From contig JANNOJ010000015.1 in NCBI GenBank assembly GCA_031399025.1, positions 48,064-112,063 on the forward strand: a stretch of DNA of 64,000 nucleotides, written 5' to 3'. A model generated the notes under the pieces. It ran no database searches, had not been told where the DNA came from, and saw only the letters and a program-made list of their open reading frames with translations. This stretch comes from CBDBZL01 sp031399025 (GTDB lineage: Bacteria > Pseudomonadota > Alphaproteobacteria > Sphingomonadales > Sphingomonadaceae). Position numbers and translations under genes: made by a program. Below are positions 1 to 8,625 of the stretch, one piece after another (within the stretch, counting starts at the first letter, position 1; each line of letters begins with the position of its first letter).

Positions 1-530
1 AGCAGCTTGACCGCATCCTCGAAGCTCATTCCCCGGTCGTAACCGCGGATGATGATCGGGCGGCCATATTTGGTCTCGCCGATCTGGAAGAACGGGGTGT
101 CGAAGCTCGCCTCGATGAAATTGCCTTCGGGATAAATGAGGAACAGGCGCGGCTGCATTCCCTTGATCTGGCCGGCCAGGATGATCGAGGCGGTGAAGCG
201 CGAGGAGCCCGACTTGTTTTCCGCCTGGGTGCCGCGGACGGTCTCGCGCAGCAGCTTGCCGGCTTCGGAGGCAGCCTGGAACATGGTCGGCAGACCGAGC
301 AGCGAATTCTGCCGATCGTCGGGCGTCTTGGTGCGTTCCTCGAGCCGGCTGATCACCGCCTGAGTGGTGGCAAGGTTGCCAGCGGTCATCAGCGAGATGA
401 TCCGCTCGCCCGGCACCGTCCAGTGGAACATTTTGCGGAATACCGAGATGTTGTCGACGCCCGAATTGGTCCGGGTGTCGCTCATCAGTACCAGGCCCTT
501 GTCGAGCAATAATCCCACGCAATAGGTCAT
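1..530 (-). CDS. Anbu, proteasome-related peptidase (N-terminal part; gene runs off the window)
   Basis: My translation from the ATG at 530 begins MTYCVGLLLDKGLVLMSDTR. With Met removed, Thr1 is the expected N-terminal nucleophile, Asp17 falls in SDTRT and a Lys lies near position 32, matching the Thr/Asp/Lys triad of the proteasome and HslV fold. This N-terminus is typical of Anbu, the ancestral beta-subunit family (COG3484), which forms self-assembled rings. About 176 codons are present; the family is usually about 240-250 residues, so the 3' part is missing beyond position 1. The upstream ATP-grasp, alpha-E and transglutaminase genes on the same strand are the classic Anbu partners and strongly support the call. 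The physiological substrate of Anbu is not established. Confidence 0.9.
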   Translation of the reverse strand, partial: MTYCVGLLLDKGLVLMSDTRTNSGVDNISVFRKMFHWTVPGERIISLMTAGNLATTQAVISRLEERTKTPDDRQNSLLGLPTMFQAASEAGKLLRETVRGTQAENKSGSSRFTASIILAGQIKGMQPRLFLIYPEGNFIEASFDTPFFQIGETKYGRPIIIRGYDRGMSFEDAVKL

Positions 531-1474
531 CGTCAGGCCTGTGCCATCCCTCTCTTGGTGCTGCTGCGTCGCACCGGCAAGCCCGGGCCGGTTGGGGCGA
601 TCGGCAGGGCGCCCGGCCGCCGGTCGGCGCTGGCCTTCCTGCCAACAAGCAATCGGCCAATCCCCAAAGGCTCGGCGGCGGGCGACCGGCGCGCCAAGTG
701 CGGGAACAGCACCGGGTACAGGGTCGCGTTCGGGCCGTCAGCACCCCCGTCTGCCGCGCCGGAAGCACTCGCGCACGCGCTCATTGCGACCGCGCGACGC
801 TTCATCGCGCGACCGCCGGCTTTGCCCCTGGTACGCATCGCCGTGCGCCATGGTCAAGCCGGACGGTCGGCGCTGCTCGCAGATAGTCGCGGCGGACGGC
901 CTCATGAGTTTTCGCGCCAGGCCTCGCCCGGCCGTTGCTTCTCGCCAGCTTGTTCACTGAAGTTCCCCGCCAGCCGATCGTTCTATTGCCGGACCCAGAG
1001 CCGTAGACCCGGCGGCGCCATGCCCTCGCTGATCCCTGCGATCGACGCCGGGTTGGCATCTTTGCAAGCCGTGACGGCCGGGTATGGCGCCCGCGCGCGG
1101 GCGGCCTGCCTGCACACGCGCACCTGTTTGTTGCCGCCATTGGGCGACCGGTTGATCCAGCGCCGCCGCATCCTCCACCGTCAGCCCCGCGGCCGCGTTG
1201 ACCCGGCTTATCCCGGCGAGCGCCACCGTGTCGCAATCGGTGCGGCCCGTTGCCGTAGAGCTTCTCGCAACTTCTCCCCGCCGAACCGCAGATATGCGCG
1301 CGCCCGCTCATTGCCGCTGCCTGGGGACCCGGTGCGCCACCGTCGCGGTTAGGCGCGCGAGGATGGTGTCGGCGCCCTTGCCGCCGATCGATGCCCGATC
1401 ACGGTTGTCGCGGCGAGTGACCAGAGGGCGTGGCGCAACCACTCCTGGCCGGACTGCCGCATGCGCGCACCTGC
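531..1474. other. 945-bp stretch without a convincing gene; decayed coding sequence
   Basis: This gap separates the transglutaminase from Anbu, which are usually close together. Several mid-length open frames exist on both strands but all have arginine-rich, low-complexity translations and none is recognisable. Two minus-strand pieces have better codon character: about 1110-1260 (…TDCDTVALAGISRVNAAAGL…) and 983-1085 (…YPAVTACKDANPASIAGISE…, ending in TAG at 983). They lie in different frames, as expected of a frameshifted relic. The first piece loosely resembles the C-terminal tail of the adjacent transglutaminase. A 57-codon frame at 1308-1478 overlaps the transglutaminase stop as ATGA, but I do not recognise it. 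Confidence 0.35.
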
Positions 1475-2296
1475 TCATTGCTGCTGGCCCGCGACCTGCT
1501 GTTCCACCGCCACCTCCACCGTGAGGCCCGCGGTTACCGCGCCGTAGCTGATGCCGGTGATCGGCGCCGCGTCGCGGTAGTCGCGACCCGTGGCCACGCG
1601 GACGTAGCGCGGATCGGGGCTGATCTGGTTGGAGATATCGAAACCTACCCAGCCCAGGCCCTCGACAAAGGCTTCCGCCCAGGCGTGGGTCGCTTCCTGC
1701 TCGACCCGGTCGTTCATCATCAGGTAGCCGCTGACATAGCGGGCGGGGATTTCCAGGGCGCGGGCGGCGGCGATGAAGATATGCGCGTGGTCCTGGCACA
1801 CCCCCTGGCCGGCAGCGACTGCCTCCTCGGCGCTGGTATCGACGCCGGTCTCGCCGGTGGCGTAATCGACCGCGCTGCAGATGGTGGCCGAAAGCTGGTG
1901 CAGCGTGGGCACGAGGCCGGTTTCGCCGCGATCGACCGAGGCGATCAGCTGCCTGATCTTGGGGCCCGGCCGGGTCAGCCTGGTCTGCCCGAGGAAGGCC
2001 CACAGCGGCAGGTGGCCGGCATGGTGGCCGAGCACGCCGGCCTTGTCTTCGGTATCCACCTGGCCGGTGCAGGTGACCATCACTTCGCGCACGCCCGTCT
2101 CCACCGAGATCAGGGTGACGTGGTTGTGGTTCTGGTCATCATAGGCGAACTCCTCGCGCGCACCTTCGTACTCCATCCGCCAATCACGGATGCGCTGGCC
2201 CTGCGTGGTTTTGGGGGTCAGTCGCAGCCGCTGCAGTCCGTGCGCCACGGGCTTGGCGAAGCTGTAGCGGGTGGTGTGGCGGATGGCGAGGCGCAT
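1475..2296 (-). CDS. transglutaminase-like cysteine peptidase of the Anbu cluster
   Basis: 273 aa, starting at MRLAIRHTTRYSF. The N-terminal half is the bacterial transglutaminase-like N domain. The catalytic core follows: Cys in AGQGVCQDHAHIF (the first His is part of this CxDHA motif), the His in ATHAWAEAF and the Asp in GWVGFDISN. This is the complete Cys-His-Asp triad of the transglutaminase/papain-like superfamily. The start at 2296 was chosen because homologues begin at this MxLxIxHxTxY motif; the frame stays open further upstream into alpha-E. It lies 22 bp after the alpha-E stop, so it is probably co-transcribed with it. The enzyme is predicted to be a cytoplasmic amidase, protease or transpeptidase acting with the ATP-grasp product; the substrate is unknown. 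Confidence 0.9.
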   Translation of the reverse strand: MRLAIRHTTRYSFAKPVAHGLQRLRLTPKTTQGQRIRDWRMEYEGAREEFAYDDQNHNHVTLISVETGVREVMVTCTGQVDTEDKAGVLGHHAGHLPLWAFLGQTRLTRPGPKIRQLIASVDRGETGLVPTLHQLSATICSAVDYATGETGVDTSAEEAVAAGQGVCQDHAHIFIAAARALEIPARYVSGYLMMNDRVEQEATHAWAEAFVEGLGWVGFDISNQISPDPRYVRVATGRDYRDAAPITGISYGAVTAGLTVEVAVEQQVAGQQQ

Positions 2297-2318
2297 GAGG
2301 GGCTGTCCCTTCGGGGGC

Positions 2319-3263
2319 TCAAGAGATGAAGCGGTAGTCCTCGGCAATGGCCGAGGCGATCGTGTGATTGTGCCTGATGAAATCGATGAGAAACTCGTGC
2401 AGCCCCTGGTCGAAGATGTTCTCGATGGTGCGGTCGCCCAGGCTGAGGTCGGACTGGCGCATGCATTCGTGGCAGCGGCGCTCGTGGCCGTGCAGGCGGG
2501 CGAGCGCGGCCAGGTTCTCCCGCATCGCGGCATAGCAGAAGGCGAGGCTGCGCGGGAAGCGATCGTCCAGGATCAGGAATTCGGCGATGGAGCGGGCGTC
2601 CATGCGCCCGGCATTGAGCCAGCGATAGGCGCGCTCGCCCGAAAGCGAGCGCAGGATATTGTCCCATTGCCCCGTATCGAGGGCGGTGCCCACGTAAGAC
2701 AGCGAGGGCAGCAGCAGGTAGTATTTGACGTCCAGGATGCGGGCGGTGTTGTCGGCGCGCTCGAGGAAGGTGCCCGAGCGGGCGAAGGAATAGGTCTCGT
2801 TGCGCAGCATCGAGCCGTGGGTGGCGCCGCGCGCGAGGGTGGATTCGCGCCGGATCGCCGCCAAAGCGAGGCCCAGATTGCTCTCGCGGACCGGCCGGGC
2901 GAGCAGGTCGCGCAGCGTCATCCACCCCTCGTTGATCGCCTCCCACACCTCGGCGGTGATGGCCGAGCGGCAATAGCGCGCATTCATCCGGGCGCGTTCG
3001 AACATGGTCAGCACGCTTTCGGCGTTGTTGCGCCCGCGCAGCACGAAGTCGCAGACATGCGCCCCGTCATAGCCCTCGTGCGTGGCATCGTAGGCGTTAA
3101 GCAGGCCCAGCGTGGTGAGCACCGAGCGCCATTCCTCGGACGCGACGTCCTGCCCGCGGGTGAGCGTCATCCGGTGGCCGGCGGCGAGCAGGCGCACGGT
3201 GTTCTCGGCACGTTCGAGATAGCGGTACATCCAGAAGATGCCGTTCGCCACCCTACCGAGCAT
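2319..3263 (-). CDS. alpha-E domain protein of the Anbu cluster
   Basis: 314 aa, beginning MLGRVANGIFWMYRYLERAE, the hallmark start of alpha-E proteins (COG2307, DUF403). The protein is all-helical and about the usual length of roughly 310 aa. No catalytic residues are assigned in the family. It sits 29 bp downstream of the ATP-grasp gene and 22 bp upstream of the transglutaminase gene, all on the minus strand, consistent with one operon. By association the protein is thought to work with the ATP-grasp ligase in making or handling a peptide-like product, but this has not been shown. Cytoplasmic; no signal peptide or membrane helix. Confidence 0.92.
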   Translation of the reverse strand: MLGRVANGIFWMYRYLERAENTVRLLAAGHRMTLTRGQDVASEEWRSVLTTLGLLNAYDATHEGYDGAHVCDFVLRGRNNAESVLTMFERARMNARYCRSAITAEVWEAINEGWMTLRDLLARPVRESNLGLALAAIRRESTLARGATHGSMLRNETYSFARSGTFLERADNTARILDVKYYLLLPSLSYVGTALDTGQWDNILRSLSGERAYRWLNAGRMDARSIAEFLILDDRFPRSLAFCYAAMRENLAALARLHGHERRCHECMRQSDLSLGDRTIENIFDQGLHEFLIDFIRHNHTIASAIAEDYRFIS

Positions 3264-3292
3264 GATGCCGGCCTAGCATGGACCCATCGCTC

Positions 3293-4726
3293 TCACAGGT
3301 CGTCCAGCACCCAGCTGTCCTTGGTCCCGCCACCCTGGCTGGAGTTCACCACCAGCGAGCCCTTCTTGAGCGCCACGCGGGTGAGGCCGCCCGGGGTGAT
3401 GTAGACGCCTTCGGGCGAGCACAGCACGAAGGGGCGCAGGTCGACATGGCGCGGCGCCAGGCCGCGACGGGTGAAGATCGGGCAGGTCGAAAGCGCGAGG
3501 GTGGGCTGGGCGATGTAATTGTCGGGCTTGGCCAAGAGCTTCTGACGGAATTCCGCAATCTCCCGCTTGCTCGAGGTGGGGCCGATCAACATGCCGTAGC
3601 CGCCCGACCCGTGGACTTCTTTGACCACCAGCTGTTCCAGATTGTCGAGCACATATTTGAGCGCGTCGGCATCGGCGCAGCGGAAGGTTTCGACATTTCC
3701 CAGCAGCGGCCGCTCGCCGGTGTAGAACTCCATGATCTCGGGCATGAAGGAATAGATCGCCTTGTCGTCGGCGACCCCGGTGCCCGGCGCGTTGGCGATG
3801 GTGATGCGGCCCGCGCGATAGACGTCCATGATGCCCGGCACGCCCAGCACGCTATCGGGGTTGAAGGTGAGCGGATCGAGGAAGTCGTCGTCGACGCGGC
3901 GATAGAGCACGTCGATCGGCTGGAAACCGACGGTGGTGCGCATCTGCACCCGGCCGTCGACGATCCGCAGGTCGCTGCCTTCGACCAGCTCGGCGCCCAT
4001 CTGGTCGGCGAGGAAGGCGTGCTCGAAATAGGCCGAATTGTAGATCCCCGGCGTCAGTACCGCCACGATGGGATTGGCGCTCGCGTCGGGCGGGGCGCAG
4101 GCCGCGAGGCTCTGGGCGAGGCGGCGCGGATAGTTTGAAACCTGCTGCACCTTCACCCGGGTGAACAGCTCGGGAAACATGGCCATCATGGTCTCGCGGT
4201 TCTCGAGCATGTAGCTAACCCCCGATGGGGTGCGGGCGTTGTCCTCCAGCACCAGAAAGTCGTCGACCCCGATGCGCACCAGGTCGATGCCCACGATGTG
4301 GGTGTATACTCCGCCCGGCGGAGTGAAGCCGACCATCTGCGGCAGCCAGGCGTTGTTGTCGCGGAACAGGCGCTCGGGCAAGCGGCCCGAACGGATGATC
4401 TCCTGGCGGTGGTAGAGATCGTGCATGAAGGCGTTCAATGCCCGCACCCGCTGCTCGATGCCGCGCGACAGCCGCCGCCATTCGGCGCCGCTGATGATCC
4501 GCGGGACCATGTCGAACGGGATCAGCCGCTCCTCGGCGTCGTCCTCGCCGTAGACGTTGAAGGTGATGCCCGCGCGGCGGAAGAAGGTCTCGGCCTCGAA
4601 GCCCTTGCGCCGCACCCAGCCCGGCGCCTGCTCGGCCAGCCATTGCTGGTATCCGCGATAGGCGGGGCGGATGGACCCGTCGGGGCCGTGCATCTCGTCG
4701 AAGCTGGCGGGCTCGGTCGCGCTCAT
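3293..4726 (-). CDS. circularly permuted ATP-grasp protein of the Anbu cluster
   Basis: 477 aa, beginning MSATEPASFDEMHGPDGSIR. It belongs to the circularly permuted ATP-grasp type 2 family (COG2308, DUF404/DUF407). Visible landmarks are ITFNVYGE, RIIPFD-like ERLIPFDMVPR, FLVLEDNARTPSGVSYMLENR and the nucleotide-binding region VVKEVHGSGGYGMLIGP. Length is normal. The family is predicted to form peptide (amide) bonds with ATP. It is the first gene of the minus-strand set ATP-grasp, alpha-E, transglutaminase, Anbu, and is the likely ligase of a peptide-synthesis and peptide-cleavage module. About 100 bp upstream ends the neighbouring hydrolase gene, so a promoter could lie at 4727-4829. Confidence 0.93.
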   Translation of the reverse strand: MSATEPASFDEMHGPDGSIRPAYRGYQQWLAEQAPGWVRRKGFEAETFFRRAGITFNVYGEDDAEERLIPFDMVPRIISGAEWRRLSRGIEQRVRALNAFMHDLYHRQEIIRSGRLPERLFRDNNAWLPQMVGFTPPGGVYTHIVGIDLVRIGVDDFLVLEDNARTPSGVSYMLENRETMMAMFPELFTRVKVQQVSNYPRRLAQSLAACAPPDASANPIVAVLTPGIYNSAYFEHAFLADQMGAELVEGSDLRIVDGRVQMRTTVGFQPIDVLYRRVDDDFLDPLTFNPDSVLGVPGIMDVYRAGRITIANAPGTGVADDKAIYSFMPEIMEFYTGERPLLGNVETFRCADADALKYVLDNLEQLVVKEVHGSGGYGMLIGPTSSKREIAEFRQKLLAKPDNYIAQPTLALSTCPIFTRRGLAPRHVDLRPFVLCSPEGVYITPGGLTRVALKKGSLVVNSSQGGGTKDSWVLDDL

Positions 4727-4829
4727 GTTACCCCTGTGACCCGAGCGTGCATGGCACGCTTCTAAATGTTCGCCAAGTGAGAGGCTGTTACAGCGCCCGG
4801 TTCAAACGACGGGGTTCAGGGGGCGGGGT

Positions 4830-5621
4830 TCAGGCGGCGAGCTCGCGGGCCACGGCACGGATCGCCTCGGCCGAATTGGAGAAGCCCAGATGGGTGCAGC
4901 GCAGCGCCACGGCGCGGTCGCGCTCGCCCGGGCGGCCGGCGGCACTGCGCGGGGCGATGATGCCGTCGCGCGCGCTCCACAGCGCCACGGTTTCCACCGG
5001 CGGCTTTTCCGGCACCCGCGCCTCGATCGGCGGGCTCATCACCGAGTGGCCGGTGATCATCTGGTAGATCCGCCACATGTTGTTGGAATAGGGCGTGTGG
5101 CTGAACGGCGAGCCCATGGTGACCACCTTGTCCACCATCTCGGGGTGACGCTTGGCGATCTCGCGGGCGAAGATGCCGCCCAGGCTCCAGCCGACCAGCA
5201 CCACGTTCCGCCCATAGCGCCGCTGGACGTCTTGCACCCGCCTAGACAGCTGGTCGAACACCTGTTCGGTGGGTCCGAAATTGAACCCTGCACCCCAGCG
5301 CTTGACCGTATGGCCGGCCCCCTCCAGCGTGCGGGCCATGTAGCGCATGCGCAGCGGATGGGTGGCGAACCCGGGCAGCAGAATGACCACCCGCGGCGCG
5401 CTGGCCTGGTCGAGTTCCAGCGCCGGGCGAAACAGGCGCGCGACCGGCTCACCGAACGCCGTGACCTCGCCCAGCAGCAGCTCGATCCGCGGCGCGCTGG
5501 CCTCGTCGGGCGCCCGGTCCACGGCCAGCCGCGCCCGGCGCGAAACCGAGCTGCGCAGGTCAGCCAGCGAACTGCCGAACTGGGCCCGACGGGGAAGATG
5601 GGAGACGTTGGTGGTAGCCAT
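4830..5621 (-). CDS. alpha/beta-hydrolase, lipase-like
   Basis: 263 aa. The core has the alpha/beta-hydrolase order: strand plus oxyanion region VVILLPGFATHP (about 78-89), nucleophile elbow VGWSLGG with Ser146, an acid candidate in SARDGIIAP and a C-terminal His in CTHLGFS. The combination of PGFATHPL and GWSLGG resembles sphingomonad triacylglycerol-lipase-like hydrolases. No signal peptide is visible, so it is probably cytoplasmic. It lies on the same strand as the Anbu cluster, about 100 bp upstream of the ATP-grasp gene, and could be transcribed into it, but it is not a usual member of that cluster. The substrate cannot be told from sequence. Confidence 0.85.
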   Translation of the reverse strand: MATTNVSHLPRRAQFGSSLADLRSSVSRRARLAVDRAPDEASAPRIELLLGEVTAFGEPVARLFRPALELDQASAPRVVILLPGFATHPLRMRYMARTLEGAGHTVKRWGAGFNFGPTEQVFDQLSRRVQDVQRRYGRNVVLVGWSLGGIFAREIAKRHPEMVDKVVTMGSPFSHTPYSNNMWRIYQMITGHSVMSPPIEARVPEKPPVETVALWSARDGIIAPRSAAGRPGERDRAVALRCTHLGFSNSAEAIRAVARELAA

Positions 5622-5776
5622 TGATCCTACTGTAACCGAATTGTCTTGTTAGACGATGAACGGCCCTGCGTATCAAGGGTTTCTCGGTAAAAATCTGCCC
5701 GGCCGCGATCGGCCTCTTCGACCAGGCGCAAGGGGGACAGCTTGGCGATGCCCGGCAGCAATGCCATATCCGCACC

Positions 5777-7963
5777 ATGGCAGAACTCGTTATCCGGCGC
5801 GGTCTCACAGAGCCCGACACCAGCGGCCAATTCGTCCCCCACAAGCCGCGGCGGCCCGAAAAGTCGCTGGGCGGGCGGCCGTTCAAGCTGGTTTCCGAAT
5901 ACGAGCCGGCGGGCGACCAGCCGGCCGCCATCGCCGAGCTGGTGGCGGCGGCGCGCGAGGGCGAACAGACGCAGGTGCTGCTCGGCGTGACCGGCAGCGG
6001 CAAGACCTTCACCATGGCCAAGATGGTGGAAGCGCTGCAGCGCCCGGCGCTGGTGCTGGCGCCCAACAAGATCCTCGCCGCGCAGCTGTACGGCGAGTTC
6101 AAGAGCTTCTTCCCCGAGAACGCGGTCGAGTATTTCGTCAGCTATTACGATTATTACCAGCCCGAAGCCTATGTGCCGCGCTCGGATACCTACATCGAGA
6201 AGGAATCGAGCGTTAACGAGGCGATCGACCGGATGCGCCATTCGGCCACCCGCTCGCTGCTCGAACGCGACGACGTGCTGATCGTCGCCTCGGTATCGTG
6301 CCTTTACGGCATCGGCTCGGTCGAAACCTATTCGGCGATGATCTTCGATCTCAAAAAGGGCGAGAGCGTCGACCAGCGCGAAATCATCAGGAAGCTGGTC
6401 GCGCTGCAGTACAGGCGCAACGACGTCGCCTTCGCCCGCGGCTGCTTCCGGGTGCGCGGCGACAGCCTGGAGCTGCATCCCAGCCATCTTGAAGACACCG
6501 CCTGGCGGATCAGCTTCTTCGGTGACGAGATCGAGGACATCGCCGAGTTCGATCCGCTCACCGGCAAGAAGGGACAGCCGCTCGACAAGGTGCGCGTGTA
6601 CGCCAATTCGCACTACGTCACCCCCGGCCCGACGATGCAGCAGGCGACCCAGGCGATCCGCTTCGAGCTGACCGAGCGGCTCAAGGAACTGCACGCGGAA
6701 GGCCGCCTGCTCGAAGCGCAGCGGCTGGAGCAGCGGACCAATTTCGACCTCGAGATGATCGCCGCGACGGGCAGCTGCAACGGCATCGAGAACTACAGCC
6801 GTTTCCTGACCGGCCGCCTGCCGGGCGAGCCGCCGCCCACGCTGTTCGAGTACCTGCCCGAGAACGCGCTGCTGTTCGTCGACGAGAGCCACCAGACGGT
6901 GCCGCAGGTGGGCGCGATGGCGCGCGGGGACCACCGCCGCAAGATCACCCTGGCGGAGTACGGCTTCCGCCTGCCTTCGTGCATCGACAACCGCCCGCTG
7001 CGGTTCAACGAATGGGACGCGATGCGCCCGCAGACCGTCGCCGTCTCCGCCACGCCGGGGCCGTGGGAAATGGAGCAGACGGGCGGTGCGTTCGCCGAGC
7101 AGGTCATCCGCCCCACCGGGCTGATCGACCCGCCGGTGGAGATCCGCCCGGTCGAAGACCAGGTGCAGGATTGCATCAACGAGTGCCGCGCGGTGGCCAA
7201 GCAGGGCTACCGCACGCTGGTGACGACGCTCACCAAGCGCATGGCCGAGGACCTGACCGAGTTCATGCACGAGCAGGGCGTCCGCGTGCGCTACATGCAT
7301 TCCGACGTCGAGACGCTGGAGCGCATCGAGCTGATCCGCGACCTCAGGCTGGGCGTCTACGACGTGCTGATCGGCATCAACCTGCTGCGCGAGGGCCTCG
7401 ACATCCCAGAATGCGGGCTGGTCGCGATCCTCGATGCCGACAAGGAAGGTTTCCTGCGCTCCGAGACCTCGCTGATCCAGACCATCGGCCGCGCCGCCCG
7501 CAACGTGGACGGCCGGGTGATCCTCTATGCCGACCGCATCACCGGCTCGATGGAGCGGGCGATCGCCGAGACCGGCCGCCGGCGCGAGAAGCAGCGCGAA
7601 TACAACGCGGCGCACGGCATCACCCCCACCACCATCCGCCGCGGCATCCAGGACATCGTCGCCCACACCGCCTCGCGCGACGGCGTGCTGATCGATACCG
7701 GCGATCCGGAACGCAACAACCTCGTGGGCCACAATTTGCGCGCCTACATCCAGGACCTGGAGAAGCGCATGCGCGCGGCGGCGGCGGACCTGGAGTTCGA
7801 GACCGCGGGTCGGCTGCGCGACGAGATCCGGCGGCTGGAGGCGGACGAACTGGGCATTCCCGATGCGGAAAAGCGCGCGCCGATCGTGGGGCGCAGCAAC
7901 GAAGGCAAACCGGGTACGCGCAAGCTGCGCTACGGGCGGACGCAGCGGAAGATGGGGAAGTAG
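5777..7963 (+). CDS. uvrB: UvrB, excinuclease ABC subunit B
   Basis: 728 aa. UvrB is the damage-recognition helicase-like subunit of the UvrABC nucleotide-excision repair complex. Walker A GVTGSGKT lies at about 70-77, the DNA-clamping beta-hairpin region SYYDYYQPEAYVP at about 118-131, the DEAD-like box VDESH mid-protein, the C-terminal helicase motif QTIGRAARN, and a UVR domain near the C-terminus (LEFETAGRLRDEI) that contacts UvrC and UvrA. It has an N-terminal extension of about 30 residues ahead of the conserved FKLVSEYEPAGDQP, as in other sphingomonads. It is divergent from the preceding hydrolase. I looked for an alphaproteobacterial LexA box (GTTC-N7-GTTC) in 5622-5776 and did not see one. 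Confidence 0.98.
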   Translation: MAELVIRRGLTEPDTSGQFVPHKPRRPEKSLGGRPFKLVSEYEPAGDQPAAIAELVAAAREGEQTQVLLGVTGSGKTFTMAKMVEALQRPALVLAPNKILAAQLYGEFKSFFPENAVEYFVSYYDYYQPEAYVPRSDTYIEKESSVNEAIDRMRHSATRSLLERDDVLIVASVSCLYGIGSVETYSAMIFDLKKGESVDQREIIRKLVALQYRRNDVAFARGCFRVRGDSLELHPSHLEDTAWRISFFGDEIEDIAEFDPLTGKKGQPLDKVRVYANSHYVTPGPTMQQATQAIRFELTERLKELHAEGRLLEAQRLEQRTNFDLEMIAATGSCNGIENYSRFLTGRLPGEPPPTLFEYLPENALLFVDESHQTVPQVGAMARGDHRRKITLAEYGFRLPSCIDNRPLRFNEWDAMRPQTVAVSATPGPWEMEQTGGAFAEQVIRPTGLIDPPVEIRPVEDQVQDCINECRAVAKQGYRTLVTTLTKRMAEDLTEFMHEQGVRVRYMHSDVETLERIELIRDLRLGVYDVLIGINLLREGLDIPECGLVAILDADKEGFLRSETSLIQTIGRAARNVDGRVILYADRITGSMERAIAETGRRREKQREYNAAHGITPTTIRRGIQDIVAHTASRDGVLIDTGDPERNNLVGHNLRAYIQDLEKRMRAAAADLEFETAGRLRDEIRRLEADELGIPDAEKRAPIVGRSNEGKPGTRKLRYGRTQRKMGK

Positions 7964-8003
7964 GGGGATTCCTGATTGAGAGGGAAAAATCGGGGCTGAC
8001 CGC

Positions 8004-8017
8004 ACCAAAATTTTGGT
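8004..8017. promoter_or_regulatory. 14-bp perfect palindrome, candidate HigA operator
   Basis: ACCAAAATTTTGGT is a perfect palindrome 31 bp before the higB start, in an AT-rich intergenic patch of an otherwise GC-rich region. A second inverted repeat (GCTGC at 8029-8033, GCAGC at 8043-8047) lies between it and the ATG. HigA antitoxins autorepress by binding palindromes in this position, so this is the natural operator candidate. Function is inferred. Confidence 0.5.
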
Positions 8018-8048
8018 TCTATTGGATAGCTGCATTTTAGAGGCAGCC

Positions 8049-8336
8049 ATGATCCAATCTTTTGCTGATTCAGAAGCTGAGCGAATCTTTCGCGGCCAGC
8101 GCAGCCGCGAGTTGCCGTTCGAAATTCAGAACACCGCCCGCCGCAAGCTGCGACAGCTCAGCCGCGCCCTGCGGCTCGACGACATGCGCGTGCCCGGCGG
8201 CAATCGCTTCGAGAAGTTGAAAGGCTTCACACCTTCGCGATATAGCGTGAGGATCAACGACCAGTGGAGGCTTACCTTCAGCTGGTCCGGTGGAGACGCG
8301 CATAATGTCCGGATCGAGGACTACCACAAGGGATGA
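8049..8336 (+). CDS. higB: HigB-family toxin (RelE/ParE superfamily)
   Basis: 95 aa, MIQSFADSEAERIFRGQRSR. This is the usual size and start of HigB (COG3549), a ribosome-dependent mRNA interferase of the RelE/ParE fold. Conserved landmarks are the N-terminal F.D..T/AE.iF.G pattern, the central LRLDDMRVPGGNRFEKLKG and the C-terminal WRLTFSW…VRIEDYHKG. The ATG at 8049 was chosen over an upstream in-frame ATG at 8013 because homologues begin MIxSF. Toxin precedes antitoxin by 4 bp, the reversed order typical of higBA. The pair lies between uvrB and a lipoprotein gene and looks like an acquired cassette. Confidence 0.9.
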   Translation: MIQSFADSEAERIFRGQRSRELPFEIQNTARRKLRQLSRALRLDDMRVPGGNRFEKLKGFTPSRYSVRINDQWRLTFSWSGGDAHNVRIEDYHKG

Positions 8337-8340
8337 TGAC

Positions 8341-8625
8341 ATGTTGGACAACGTCCATCCGGGTGCGGTCCTGCGAGAGGATTTTCTGATCGGCACCGAG
8401 ATACCGACCAGCCAGGTCGCACAGGCTACGGGCCTCGCGATGGCTCGACTGGATGCATTGTTGGACGAACGTGAACCGGTCGATGCAGCGACGGATTTGC
8501 GTCTCGCGCGCTATTTTGGCGTGAGCGAAGGGTTGTTCCTGGGGCTCCAGATCGACTTTGATCTCGAAGAAGAGCGGCGTGCGCACGGGGGCGAGTTGGA
8601 CCGGATCGTGCCACGGGCCGCATGA
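8341..8625 (+). CDS. higA: HigA-family antitoxin (HTH XRE)
   Basis: 94 aa, MLDNVHPGAVLREDFLIGTE. The sequence matches the HigA family (COG3093): HPGAVLREDFL at the start, then a helix-turn-helix with TSQVAQATGLAMARLDALLDEREPVDAATDLRLARYFG split over about residues 20-65, then GLFLGLQIDFDLEEE at the C-terminus. It would neutralise HigB and repress the operon. The start 4 bp after the higB stop suggests translational coupling. Its own TGA overlaps the ATG of the following lipoprotein gene (ATGA at 8622), so the downstream gene may be read from the same transcript. Confidence 0.9.
   Translation: MLDNVHPGAVLREDFLIGTEIPTSQVAQATGLAMARLDALLDEREPVDAATDLRLARYFGVSEGLFLGLQIDFDLEEERRAHGGELDRIVPRAA

Noticed and set aside
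555..1352. 265-aa open frame on the plus strand between Anbu and the transglutaminase
   Set aside because: Low-complexity, Arg/Ala-rich translation without family character; several other frames are equally open in this GC-rich stretch.
5627..8050. 807-aa open frame antisense to uvrB
   Set aside because: It mirrors the uvrB codons; long antisense frames are expected in GC-rich genes, and the translation is His/Gly/Arg-rich with no motifs.
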